A stretch of DNA of 14,421 nt from Candidatus Poribacteria bacterium (GTDB taxonomy: Bacteria > Abyssobacteria > SURF-5), in NCBI GenBank assembly GCA_016215705.1, contig JACRIR010000057.1, positions 1-14,421 on the forward strand. Reading direction: 5' to 3'. The position numbers and the translations under genes were made by a program. The notes under the pieces were generated by a model. It did not search any database. It saw nothing but the letters and a program-made list of their open reading frames with translations, and had not been told where the DNA came from. The first letter of the stretch is position 1. Each line of letters starts with the position of its first letter. This document shows, piece after piece, positions 6,413 to 14,044 of the stretch.

Positions 6413-7383
6413 CGCGGAACGGTCACTTCCTGGAGAACGCGCTGAACAACCTCGGGCACACTGAGCCCTTCGATTTCAAATTCGGGCCGAAGAATCAACC
6501 TATGTTCGAGAACCGGCAAAGCCATAGTCTTGACATCGTCAGGCGTAACGAAATCCCGGCCGGAAATTGCAGCCAATACCCGGCTTGAGAGCAGGAGCGC
6601 CTGTGTGGCGCGGGGTCCTGCGCCGACGAGCACCGCGTCATCGGAGCGCGTCTTGCGGACGACCTCCACAATGTAACCGATGAGTTCCTCGCGCGCGGTT
6701 ATGCCCTCGAGCGCGCGGCGCAGCCGGACCAATTCATCGGCGCTTATGACCGCCTTCACCTCGCCCCTTTCCAGAGTTTCCTCGGGCGAGCAGTCGCCCA
6801 GCATGCGCTTTGCCAGTTCCGTTTCCTCCTCGCGGCTGGGGCATCCCATCGTTATCTTAAGCATGAAGCGGTCCTTTTGCGCCTCAGGCAAAGGATACGT
6901 CCCCTCGAATTCTATGGGGTTCTGTGTTGCAAAGACCGAGAAATTGACCGAGAGCATATGGGTTTCGCGGTCAATGGTGACGCGCCGCTCCTGCATCGCC
7001 TGAAGCAGCGCCGACTGTGTCTTGGCGGGAGCGCGGTTTATTTCGTCCGCCAGCAGAAACGTGGTGAAGATGGGCCCTTTGACAAGAGTGAATTCATTCC
7101 TCTGAAGGTTGAACACGTTTGTCCCGATGATATCGGAGGGCATCAGATCGGGCGTGAATTGGATGCGCGAGAACTCGCAGCCGAGCACGCAGGCGAGCGT
7201 TCGGACCAACAGCGTCTTCGCTATTCCCGGAACGCCCTCCACGAGGGCATGCTGTCCCGAGAATATGGCAATAAGCGCTTTGTCGACTGCGTCCGCGTTT
7301 CCGATAATGACTTTCCCGACTTCACGCCGCGCCTGCGCCAACACGTTATTCAAGTATTCGACGTTTCCCTGTTCATTGTCCAC
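6409..7383 (-). CDS. MoxR family AAA+ ATPase
   Basis: A 324-residue MoxR-type AAA+ ATPase, a chaperone-like ATPase that works with DUF58/vWA proteins. Walker A is EGVPGIAKT (49-57). Walker B is LLADEINRAPAK (110-121). Sensor 1 is ATQNP (152-156). The family stretch FEGTYPLPEAQKDRF runs 159-173, and sensor 2 is GAGPRATQALL (254-264). Length and Walker A position fit the family when the start is the GTG at 7383, which follows GGAGAGG by 10 nt and overlaps the DUF4350 stop by 11 nt. An ATG at 7464 would add 27 residues of unrelated sequence inside the upstream gene. All catalytic motifs look intact. In most genomes the DUF58 gene follows directly; here 199 nt of repeat-bearing DNA separates them. 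Confidence 0.95.
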   Translation of the reverse strand: MDNEQGNVEYLNNVLAQARREVGKVIIGNADAVDKALIAIFSGQHALVEGVPGIAKTLLVRTLACVLGCEFSRIQFTPDLMPSDIIGTNVFNLQRNEFTLVKGPIFTTFLLADEINRAPAKTQSALLQAMQERRVTIDRETHMLSVNFSVFATQNPIEFEGTYPLPEAQKDRFMLKITMGCPSREEETELAKRMLGDCSPEETLERGEVKAVISADELVRLRRALEGITAREELIGYIVEVVRKTRSDDAVLVGAGPRATQALLLSSRVLAAISGRDFVTPDDVKTMALPVLEHRLILRPEFEIEGLSVPEVVQRVLQEVTVPR

Positions 7384-8671
7384 GTTTCCAGTCCCTCTCC
7401 GCCAATATGGCGCAAATGTCCTTATATGCCCGCACGGAGTCGCGCTGCATGGGGGGGAGCGCATTCTCCCTGTCTATCACTGCTTGAATCTGAGCCCCTT
7501 GCTTTCCCTTGCTTTTCGGGTCATACGCAAATGAGCGCTGCCATTCCTCCAGACAAACGGAAAGAATACGCCGCGTCGGAATACTGCGCCTCAAAAGGTT
7601 GACGAGACCCGCAGCCGCATCCTTGCCCCGCGCCGAATTTGCATCCTCTCCCTCGCCCGCGGCTCGCCCGGGAACAAGGCTGAATGCGTTCTTCCACACA
7701 AACAGCGCCACTAACACGGCCAGGCCGGCCAACAAACCATGCAGCCTGTACTTCCGAACGAGTGTCATGATTCCCGGCTGCTCCGCGATGCCGAAGTGGG
7801 TTTCATCGAAGACCACAGTCGTCGAGGAACCGATCAGCCACGCGAGGAGCGCAGGGCGCCTCTCTTTTCGCATCGCCTCGTTGCTGATGAAATAAGAATC
7901 GCTGCACAGGGCCATCGTGCCTCTGCCCCAGGGCCTCTCGATAATGACTGCGCGGCCATCCCTCGAATAAAGGGTTTGCCATGCTGAGTCCAATTTATCG
8001 AAGAACAACGCAGTATGCCACGACAATGAAGAGGGCAATTCGCCTCGCGCCGCGTCTCTCATGGCGAAGGCAGGCGCGTAATCGCCGCTCTTGGATTCTG
8101 GGAGCGGCCAGAATGAAAAAGAAAAGCTCCAACGCTTCTCAATCGAGACCATCATTCTACGGCATGGTTCGTCGGATTCGTCATCCCCCTTTCCGTCCTC
8201 TTCCTCCCCTTTTCGTTCTTTCCCGTTTGCAGAATCCCCTTCCTTGCCTTTCTTTTCTTTCGTTTCTTCCTCTTCCTTGGGAATGAAGCGATATGCGGGC
8301 TCGTCTCTAAACGGGAAGAAAGTGATGACAAGTCGTCCTCCATCCGCGACAAACTTTTCGATTGCCAGGATGGTGTCCTTCGGGTCTTCACTCAGGTTGG
8401 CGGCGAAAATAACAAGCGTCTGTCCCCGCCCTCCGCCAAGGAGCGAAAGCGGCCTAAGATTCCGGCGGACGGATATTTTCCCGATCGACTCTGTTGCGCC
8501 GTACAAGGCGCGACTCCCGAGGGGATCGCTTCTGTAAGAAGAGTACATCGGATACACGTCCCCGATTTCATAGCGCAGCATGAACAATCTAACAAGCCCG
8601 AAAAAAAAGACAGTGATGAGTGCGACAAGAAATACAAAGTTCCATCTGGTGCTTTTAGTATTAGCTTTCAT
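7373..8671 (-). CDS. DUF4350 domain membrane protein with Lys/Glu-rich insert
   Basis: A 432-residue DUF4350-type protein. One TM segment near the N-terminus (about 11-30) is followed by an extracytoplasmic part: SDPLGSRALYGATES (48-62), TLVIFAANLSEDP (85-97), FVADGGRLVITFFP (107-120). A second TM segment lies at about 311-329, and a cytosolic tail follows. The pattern resembles GATase-like extracellular domains in which DUF4350 sits beside MoxR and DUF4129. Residues about 131-169 are almost all Lys, Glu, Gly and Asp, encoded by a purine-rich tract, and look like a low-complexity expansion. The gene starts 15 nt after the DUF4129 gene, with GAGGAA overlapping that gene's stop. It ends in an 11-nt overlap with moxR. 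Function unknown beyond its cluster. Confidence 0.85.
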   Translation of the reverse strand: MKANTKSTRWNFVFLVALITVFFFGLVRLFMLRYEIGDVYPMYSSYRSDPLGSRALYGATESIGKISVRRNLRPLSLLGGGRGQTLVIFAANLSEDPKDTILAIEKFVADGGRLVITFFPFRDEPAYRFIPKEEEETKEKKGKEGDSANGKERKGEEEDGKGDDESDEPCRRMMVSIEKRWSFSFSFWPLPESKSGDYAPAFAMRDAARGELPSSLSWHTALFFDKLDSAWQTLYSRDGRAVIIERPWGRGTMALCSDSYFISNEAMRKERRPALLAWLIGSSTTVVFDETHFGIAEQPGIMTLVRKYRLHGLLAGLAVLVALFVWKNAFSLVPGRAAGEGEDANSARGKDAAAGLVNLLRRSIPTRRILSVCLEEWQRSFAYDPKSKGKQGAQIQAVIDRENALPPMQRDSVRAYKDICAILAERDWKRGQ

Positions 8672-8686
8672 AGGGAAAAGGGTTCC

Positions 8687-10537
8687 TCAGCCGCCGTTCG
8701 CACTTAATCTCCCCTCGTTGGCGATAATCGAGTCGACCGACTCGCGGCCGGCTGCATGCATCCCGTACCATACCGATTCGTAAATCGATACGCTGTTGGA
8801 AAAGATATCAAGGGTCTCGGGCTGCGCATGAGCCCGGCGGGCAAGCTCGTTCTTGTAGTCACGGTTCGATTTGAACCTGGCGATTTGAATCATTTCACGG
8901 CGCCCGAGATTGGCCAGAGTAGCCAGAAAGACTGCTCTCAGGGCGAGTCGCAATTCTCCCTTCTCAATCAGTTCGCGCGCCAACGCAAGCCAGTCATCCT
9001 CCGGCAGCCAATCGGCGGTCGTGCTCTCATCCTCGAGGTCGGGGCGAGCTCTTACGGCCTCCGCGACAATCTCATGAGGTTCGACTCTCCATTGTTTGAG
9101 AATACGCCACAGCATTATTCCGGCCACACAGAGTAGTCCGGCCACGAGCAAATAGAGAATAAGTCTTAGGGTCGGGCTGAGTTCCATGAGACCCGGCTTT
9201 ACCGGTTCCTCGACATCGCGCAATTCCCTCAGCCACTTGATGAACCTATCAATCCACCGAAAGATTGGGTCGCCCCAGCGAAGAATGGCTTCGCCCCAAT
9301 CGGCCAAAGTATCGACCGCTCCCCGGGCAAACGCCGCAAACAGTCCTTCTTCTTCCTCTGTTTCCGGGCGTTTCAAGCGGGGCATTCTCCAAGCGTACTC
9401 GCGGCCTTGCAACTCTCGTTCCAGCGCTCTATCCAGCTCGGAGGACGACACGCTGAGATTTGATATCTCTTTCGCAGGTTGCCCTATTGGCGCGGCAATG
9501 GCGCGCCCAGAAGAAAAGACGACTGTCCCGAGAATGACCAAGACGATCGTCAGCCGCGCTGCACCGACACGGCGTTTCGGCTCGACGCGCTCGCCCTCCC
9601 CTGATGCTGTGAAACGTTTCAGCTCGACCCTCAAGTCCTCGCCGGTGCTAAGAGATTCTCCATAGAAGCACCGCAGAACATACGCGGCTTTCACCAATGG
9701 GTCCAAGCAAAGATAAGCAAGTCCGCAGACAACGGCGAAGAAGGTGCTATTGAGCATGCTTCCGCCTCTCAGAAAGGCAATCTGGGCGCCGGTGAGCGCA
9801 CGAAGCAGGAACGGCAAGAAGATAATAGCCGACGCGATGTTTGCCGCGACTATCACCCCGAAGGGATTCAACACCATGGAAAGAATCAGAAGAACATACC
9901 AGAAATAGGCGACGATAAACAACGACACTGATCCCACTGTCGGCACAAACTGGATCAGCACGAGGAAGAAGGCGGCGACGATCATAAGCAAGTACGGGCT
10001 TATCGCCCAGATGAGCAAGTGATTCTGCTTCTGCCAGAGACGCGCCATGGCGACTGCCCTGCCAACGAGGCTCCTGACGGCGCGCTCATCGCCGTTGTCC
10101 AGCACTGTTATATTTTGGTAAGCGGCGTAGGTCCAGCCGAAAGGAACCGTCACAAGCAAAGCGACAGGCAGCATAAAAAGGCCCGACGGCTGAAGAATGG
10201 TCTGACGCATTGCCACTCGCAGAAATCTTTTCAAGTTCCAGCGAACGGGCGTTTCGCCGCTGACCTCCACCCAAAGCAGACGCGAATAGAGTGTCTGCCA
10301 CGTCTTCATCCAGATGAATAACAAGGAAAGGACGAAAGCGCTTCCGGGAAGGCGCTCGCGCGCAAACGCGCTTTTGCTCATGTCGGCCCAGAAGTAGAGC
10401 AGGGCGAGAATGAAGGGCAGACTGCCGACGCAATAACTCGCGATCGTCCGCAGAGGCGCGCCGCGCAGGAGATGAAAGGCTTCTTCAATAATCTCGATTG
10501 CGCCTTTATCATCTCCATGTTTCCGCTTGGGTTTCAT
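8687..10537 (-). CDS. Large multi-TM protein with C-terminal DUF4129 domain
   Basis: A 616-residue membrane protein. The N-terminal half has about seven hydrophobic segments (near 32-50, 66-80, 118-140, 176-198, 202-222, 226-248 and 264-288). Residues 328-349 (RLTIVLVILGTVVFSSGRAI, then AAP) look like a secretory signal peptide inside the chain. An extracytoplasmic stretch follows, with a TM helix at 457-478. The C-terminal DUF4129 part has WLPEDDWLALARELIEKGEL (510-529) and IARFKSNRDYKNELARR (552-568). DUF4129 proteins accompany MoxR/DUF58/DUF4350 or transglutaminase-like genes. I take the ATG at 10537, which forms an ATGA overlap with the preceding stop. A GTG at 10564 would add nine residues. 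The N-terminal half may once have been a separate gene. Confidence 0.85.
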   Translation of the reverse strand: MKPKRKHGDDKGAIEIIEEAFHLLRGAPLRTIASYCVGSLPFILALLYFWADMSKSAFARERLPGSAFVLSLLFIWMKTWQTLYSRLLWVEVSGETPVRWNLKRFLRVAMRQTILQPSGLFMLPVALLVTVPFGWTYAAYQNITVLDNGDERAVRSLVGRAVAMARLWQKQNHLLIWAISPYLLMIVAAFFLVLIQFVPTVGSVSLFIVAYFWYVLLILSMVLNPFGVIVAANIASAIIFLPFLLRALTGAQIAFLRGGSMLNSTFFAVVCGLAYLCLDPLVKAAYVLRCFYGESLSTGEDLRVELKRFTASGEGERVEPKRRVGAARLTIVLVILGTVVFSSGRAIAAPIGQPAKEISNLSVSSSELDRALERELQGREYAWRMPRLKRPETEEEEGLFAAFARGAVDTLADWGEAILRWGDPIFRWIDRFIKWLRELRDVEEPVKPGLMELSPTLRLILYLLVAGLLCVAGIMLWRILKQWRVEPHEIVAEAVRARPDLEDESTTADWLPEDDWLALARELIEKGELRLALRAVFLATLANLGRREMIQIARFKSNRDYKNELARRAHAQPETLDIFSNSVSIYESVWYGMHAAGRESVDSIIANEGRLSANGG

Positions 10538-10863
10538 CGCTGTTCCCAGTAGCCTGCCTGCCACAGTGTCCCTTCATGAAATGAAGAGGGGAGGATGAGC
10601 AACCCGCGTCCCATAAAATAGAAGAACAGCCACAGCGTAAGCACTCCGATTGCGCACAGAAGCGCCCGACCGACCGAAGCAAGGCGGACTCGAGGCTCGG
10701 CTTTGCCCTCAGTCAGGCGTGCCAGGCAGGAAGCGCACACAACACGGTCCTCGTGCTCGGTGACACACTCGCGACAGTAGTACCGCCCGCATTCCGGACA
10801 CCGGGCGGCAGCCTCGCGTTGCCCATGGTTGAAACATCGTTGCCGGCTTAGTAGTCGGTCCAT
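10534..10863 (-). CDS. Short B-box-like zinc-finger protein with one TM segment
   Basis: A 109-residue protein. The N-terminal half holds a Cys/His module with C10, H13, C22, C25, C30, C33, C43 and C46 (CFNHGQREAAARCPECGRYY, then CRECVTEH and VVCASCL). This is the B-box-like spacing C-x2-H-x8-C-x2-C-x4-C-x2-C. A single hydrophobic segment (about 66-90) follows, then a short tail, so the finger is probably cytoplasmic on a membrane anchor. The module matches the second half of the protein encoded at 11976-12563. The ATG (10863) lies 72 nt after the preceding gene. The stop overlaps the DUF4129 start (ATGA), so the pair is likely co-translated. Zinc binding is inferred from the ligand pattern; the partner is unknown. 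Confidence 0.8.
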   Translation of the reverse strand: MDRLLSRQRCFNHGQREAAARCPECGRYYCRECVTEHEDRVVCASCLARLTEGKAEPRVRLASVGRALLCAIGVLTLWLFFYFMGRGLLILPSSFHEGTLWQAGYWEQR

Positions 10864-10935
10864 CTGCCTTTCACTCCGAAGAATTCCCCCTCATGAATTC
10901 GTATGGCCGTGTGTGGAAGCGGCCTTCCTCGTTTC

Positions 10936-11979
10936 TTAAGAAGAACTCGTTTGAGACGCAGCATACTTTGTCCGGAACTTGTTCAGCAAAGCAATACCGG
11001 AGATCGCCAAGGCCGAATGAAGGACCCCGATGACTATGCAATAGGACTCAAAGACGGAGCCCCTGAGGCGAATCTCCTGTGGAATGCTTTGGGATACGAG
11101 CTCGGGATGCGACATTACGTAGACCGCCCCATAGATCGACCCAAAGAGATAGCCTCCGATAAGAACGGCCAACACTGCCCACGTTATGCGCCTGAGCGCC
11201 AGAGGGAGGTCGCTCCGGTTTTGCTTTCGCAGCGCGATTACGGCGAGAACCATCGACGCCACGAAACATGCCATATCCGCCATATTCTTTAGCGCGTTTT
11301 GATAATAGACGTCCGACAGAGCGCTGAGCCCCAGGATGAAGAGCGAAACGAAAAGCGCCAGATGCAGCCGGCCGTGCTCGTGACGCCACTCCTGCTTCGG
11401 TTCGGAAGAGACGAATTGATCGGGCAGCGCGTGGACCGACGCTTGCACGTCGACCCAATCCTCCGAGCCGGCACCGAGGTCTTCCGGGGTGAGCTTTCCC
11501 TGCGCGGCCTCGATCAGTGGCTTCAACATACCGACGACTTTCCGCGCTGTTCGAAGACGGCCGAGCGAGGTCAAATGCTCGACGTGGACTGCCGTATGCA
11601 ACCGGCACACACACGTCGGGCCGAACAGACTGTTCAATAATAGGGCCAGAAGAAGAATGCCGGCCCAGACGCCCAATAGAACTCCTGCAGGCGTCGATTT
11701 CCACCAAACCGCAGCCATAAGACCGGCCAAGCCAAACCCTGCCGCAACGCACGCAAGAATCACATTCGCGGTTCTGCCGCTGGTTGTGCGGCTGATCGCT
11801 ATTGCCTGGATATCCTTGAGATAGAACCGCTTATAGCTCTCTGAATAGGCCGTCATGTGAACCTGCAAAATGTGGTCGTCCGCCAGCCATAGCCGGTTCC
11901 AATAGAACTCGAGCAGGCCGAATCGTTTTCGCGCCCGTCCGGGCAAGCGGCGGTATGTGCTCGTTTTCTTTGAAGTCAT
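10936..11979 (-). CDS. Six-TM membrane protein of unknown function
   Basis: A 347-residue protein I cannot assign to a named family. The N-terminal 65 residues are soluble and beta-like (LEFYWNRLWLADDHILQVHM, 23-42; KRFYLKDIQAIAISRT, 50-65), resembling the start of a bacterial PH-like domain. Two TM helices follow (about 72-92 and 98-118), then a soluble segment (LHTAVHVEHLTSLGRLRTAR, 127-146) and an acidic linker. Four more TM helices lie near 205-222, 233-250, 264-288 and 312-333. Its ATG overlaps the stop of the zinc-ribbon gene by 4 nt (ATGA). The basic Lys/Arg-rich N-terminus suggests a cytoplasmic start. The tight coupling suggests it forms a complex with the zinc-ribbon membrane protein. 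Confidence 0.8.
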   Translation of the reverse strand: MTSKKTSTYRRLPGRARKRFGLLEFYWNRLWLADDHILQVHMTAYSESYKRFYLKDIQAIAISRTTSGRTANVILACVAAGFGLAGLMAAVWWKSTPAGVLLGVWAGILLLALLLNSLFGPTCVCRLHTAVHVEHLTSLGRLRTARKVVGMLKPLIEAAQGKLTPEDLGAGSEDWVDVQASVHALPDQFVSSEPKQEWRHEHGRLHLALFVSLFILGLSALSDVYYQNALKNMADMACFVASMVLAVIALRKQNRSDLPLALRRITWAVLAVLIGGYLFGSIYGAVYVMSHPELVSQSIPQEIRLRGSVFESYCIVIGVLHSALAISGIALLNKFRTKYAASQTSSS

Positions 11980-12563
11980 TTAAAGATGGTGTTCCCCATA
12001 AGCCTTATGGCGGCAATTCCCCACCCGATCATCTCGAGACTCGAGAGAATTATTGCCGCCACGAATCGCCACTTTCCTCGCGGTGTCACCGTGCCGGGAG
12101 AATTCCAGTGGCGCACTGCGATGAACAAGGCCGCCGGCGCGGTGAATACCGTCACACAGAAAAAAATGAGAGGAACAACAGCGAGCAGCATGGCGATGTC
12201 ATCATAGCGCGTGACATCAGCCTGCAGCCGCTCGAGTTTCCCCTTTTTCACTCCTTTTTCGATGCACGTCGGGCACAAGTGCTTGCCGTCGAGCTCGATA
12301 TCGCACAACGAACACAAGAACCGTCCGCAGCCTTCGCACGGGACCACGGCCTTCTTTGCAGAATGATAGAAACAACTGCTTTCGCCTTCCGTAAAAAGCG
12401 CTTCGCCCGAACTGCCGGGGGCTACGTCGTGGAAGAGCGCAGGAAACGCATCCACGCGGATGTCGGCCCGGCAAGATGGACAGGCCGATTGAACCGACGG
12501 ATCGCTCAGAATGAGAGAGATGGGCATACGGCAATTGCCACACTCGATCTGAAGAGCTTTCAT
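11976..12563 (-). CDS. Membrane protein with zinc ribbon and B-box-like zinc finger
   Basis: A 195-residue protein with two predicted zinc sites and a membrane tail. Site one is a zinc ribbon with C8, C11, C28 and C31 (ECGNCRMP, ACPSCRAD). Site two is B-box-like with C64, H67, C76, C79, C84, C87, C97 and C100 (CFYHSAKKAVVPCEGCGRFL, then CSLCD and HLCPTC). Two hydrophobic segments follow, about 122-151 (with a Pro-rich centre) and 166-186. The second site repeats the finger of the protein encoded at 10534-10863, down to the spacing, so the two are probably paralogous modules. The gene begins 13 nt after the GYF_2/RDD gene and overlaps the next by 4 nt. Function unknown; a regulatory or assembly role beside the MoxR system is an inference. 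Confidence 0.82.
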   Translation of the reverse strand: MKALQIECGNCRMPISLILSDPSVQSACPSCRADIRVDAFPALFHDVAPGSSGEALFTEGESSCFYHSAKKAVVPCEGCGRFLCSLCDIELDGKHLCPTCIEKGVKKGKLERLQADVTRYDDIAMLLAVVPLIFFCVTVFTAPAALFIAVRHWNSPGTVTPRGKWRFVAAIILSSLEMIGWGIAAIRLMGNTIFK

Positions 12564-12576
12564 TGGTCCGATCTTT

Positions 12577-13380
12577 CTATTTCCGGATTACCCGCGTGTC
12601 GCAGATGCGGTCGTGAAGTGTTCGCTTTTCTTCGTCGAACGCCGCCATGATGTAGCCGATGCCAAGAATCAAACTGCTCAGCATCTCGGCAAAGTAGCGC
12701 GCAAAGGCGCGCAAATAGGTTACGCGTCCACGGTCAGACGTTATCACTCTCAATCCACACGCCATCTTCCCCGGAGTGGCGGCGTACTTGCCGACAAAGA
12801 ACGTCGAGTAGGATACGGCAACGGCTATCTGGACAAGCATCCTCACGAACAACAAGGCAAAGAATGCGGGGCCGGGACGCCCGCCGACCGGCCCGCTTGC
12901 GGTCAGGCCGACAATGGTGAGAAGAAACTGCAAACTGTAATTTACGACCCCGAGGATCAACCCGTCGACTATCTTGGCCACAAATCGAATCCAGAATCCT
13001 CCGTAAACCAGTGTTGCAGGCAGCGCCGAACCTTCTTTCAGACGCTGGAAAAAGATGGGTTTGCATCTGGCGCAGACCAACGTTTCCCCGTAGCGAACCA
13101 TATCGTCGAGCGGGAACGAGTTGCCGCACTCGGCGCAGGCATAGCCTTCACCGGTTGCCTGTCCCACGGGCGACGACGTGCGGCCCATGGTTGCGCTGCC
13201 CGTTGCGGTACGGCCTTTGCTTTGCGCCCGGACCTCGCCGTGGCGCTGCCATTCCGCCATGCCGGAATGCCAAACGAGAGTATCCGAAGCGATTCTGCCG
13301 GCGTCCACGAGCCCCTGAAATTCGAAGTCGTCGATGGGGCCCACTCGTTCTCCCTGTCGCACATAGTACCAATCCGTCAC
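12577..13380 (-). CDS. GYF_2 - zinc ribbon - RDD fusion membrane protein
   Basis: A 267-residue protein, first gene of the cluster. Residues about 3-50 are a GYF_2-type domain (WYYVRQGERVGPID, 4-17; LVWHSGMAEW, 35-44), usually a protein-interaction module. A polar Ser/Thr/Gly linker follows. A zinc ribbon has C82, C85, C103 and C106 (CAECGNSF, CARCKP). The rest is an RDD domain: GGFWIRFVAKIVDGLIL (127-143), TM helices near 132-160, 171-194 and 232-248, TPGKMACGLRV (202-212) and KRTLHDRICDTRVIRK (252-267). The GTG start at 13380 has GGAGGGG six or so bases upstream and a promoter-like sequence 53 nt upstream. It is the second RDD protein of the cluster; the other lies at its far end without GYF or zinc ribbon. 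Confidence 0.9.
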   Translation of the reverse strand: MTDWYYVRQGERVGPIDDFEFQGLVDAGRIASDTLVWHSGMAEWQRHGEVRAQSKGRTATGSATMGRTSSPVGQATGEGYACAECGNSFPLDDMVRYGETLVCARCKPIFFQRLKEGSALPATLVYGGFWIRFVAKIVDGLILGVVNYSLQFLLTIVGLTASGPVGGRPGPAFFALLFVRMLVQIAVAVSYSTFFVGKYAATPGKMACGLRVITSDRGRVTYLRAFARYFAEMLSSLILGIGYIMAAFDEEKRTLHDRICDTRVIRK

Positions 13381-13384
13381 GTTG

Positions 13385-13393
13385 CCCCTCCTT
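13385..13393 (-). promoter_or_regulatory. Ribosome binding site fixing the GTG start of the GYF_2/RDD gene
   Basis: AAGGAGGGG just before GCAAC-GTG supports the GTG at 13380 as the start. The next Met is far inside the GYF_2 domain. Confidence 0.75.
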
Positions 13394-13432
13394 CCTGTTC
13401 CATCCCTGTTTCCTCACGCCTGATACCCTACA

Positions 13433-13461
13433 AAGTTACACGGATTAGGCAAAAATGTCAA
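13433..13461 (-). promoter_or_regulatory. Sigma-70-like promoter of the MoxR cluster
   Basis: The minus strand has a perfect TTGACA -35 (13456-13461), a 17-nt spacer, and TAACTT (13433-13438) as a moderate -10 (three of six bases). A start near 13425 would leave a leader of about 45 nt before the GTG at 13380. It is the only good promoter seen before the ten-gene unit. Experimental proof is lacking. Confidence 0.5.
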
Positions 13462-13549
13462 CCTTTGATTATCGGGGATTGACCAAATCCTGCAATCGCG
13501 AGCACCGCATCCGCTTATGGCGCGAATATTTGTGCAAAAATCTTGCCAA

Positions 13550-13712
13550 TTGCCTTTACTCTTTTCCTCCTCTTCCTTTCTCATTTCGTACTCCCTTTTG
13601 TCATCCCCGCCCTCTCCCTTGTTATTCTCGCAGTTCCCCTTTCGATTTCCGTCCTCTTAACGTTTCACGTGAGCTCTGTGACACCTTTCGCCCTTTGTCT
13701 TCTTTCGCTTAG
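13550..13712. other. Pyrimidine-rich, strand-asymmetric tract
   Basis: The plus strand is mainly C and T for about 160 nt (for example CTCTTTTCCTCCTCTTCC), so the minus strand is polypurine. Frames across it give Leu/Phe/Ser/Pro-rich peptides, which is a composition effect. A similar bias occurs at about 8180-8285, inside the DUF4350 gene. Confidence 0.55.
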
Positions 13713-13854
13713 CGGCCTGTGTCGAGGGCAATAGCGAGCAACAACAGAAATGTTTCATTATCGTACAAAAGGTACAAAAACGTTGGCAATTCGAAATACC
13801 GATACTTATCTTATGCTGCCGGCCATTGGCAGCAAGTCAACGCCGGAGTTTTGT

Positions 13855-13980
13855 GTTCCGTGTTACGTGGTTCATGGTTTATGGTTCATGGTTCATGGTT
13901 CATGGTTCATGGTTCATGGTTTATGGTTTATGGTTCATGGTTCATGGTTTATGGTTCACGGTCTACGGTTTACGGTTTAC
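13855..13980. repeat. Heptanucleotide tandem repeat (GGTTCAT/GGTTTAT/GGTTTAC)
   Basis: Sixteen 7-nt units run without a gap from 13869 to 13980: GGTTCAT and GGTTTAT variants first, then GGTTCAC, GGTCTAC and two GGTTTAC at the right end. Two decayed units, GTTCCGT and GTTACGT, precede them (13855-13868). The period is not a multiple of three across the run, so apparent proteins such as GSWFMVH repeats are artefacts. Such heptamer arrays are known intergenic minisatellites (STRR-like) and change in copy number by slippage. Confidence 0.9.
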
Positions 13981-14044
13981 GGTCAAGAGGTTGCACCGTA
14001 TATGTTGAGCAGTGTGCTTTGGTTGATGTCCTTTCGTTGTTCCC

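Noticed and set aside
7384-7464. Upstream ATG (7464) as MoxR start
   Set aside because: It adds 27 residues atypical of MoxR inside the DUF4350 gene. The GTG at 7383 has GGAGAGG upstream and gives a normal family length.
13543-13734. Hydrophobic 63-residue plus-strand frame
   Set aside because: Its Leu/Phe/Pro/Ser content follows from the pyrimidine tract; there is no ribosome site or family match.
13855-13980. CRISPR array
   Set aside because: Units are 7 nt, contiguous and without spacers; no cas genes are in the window.
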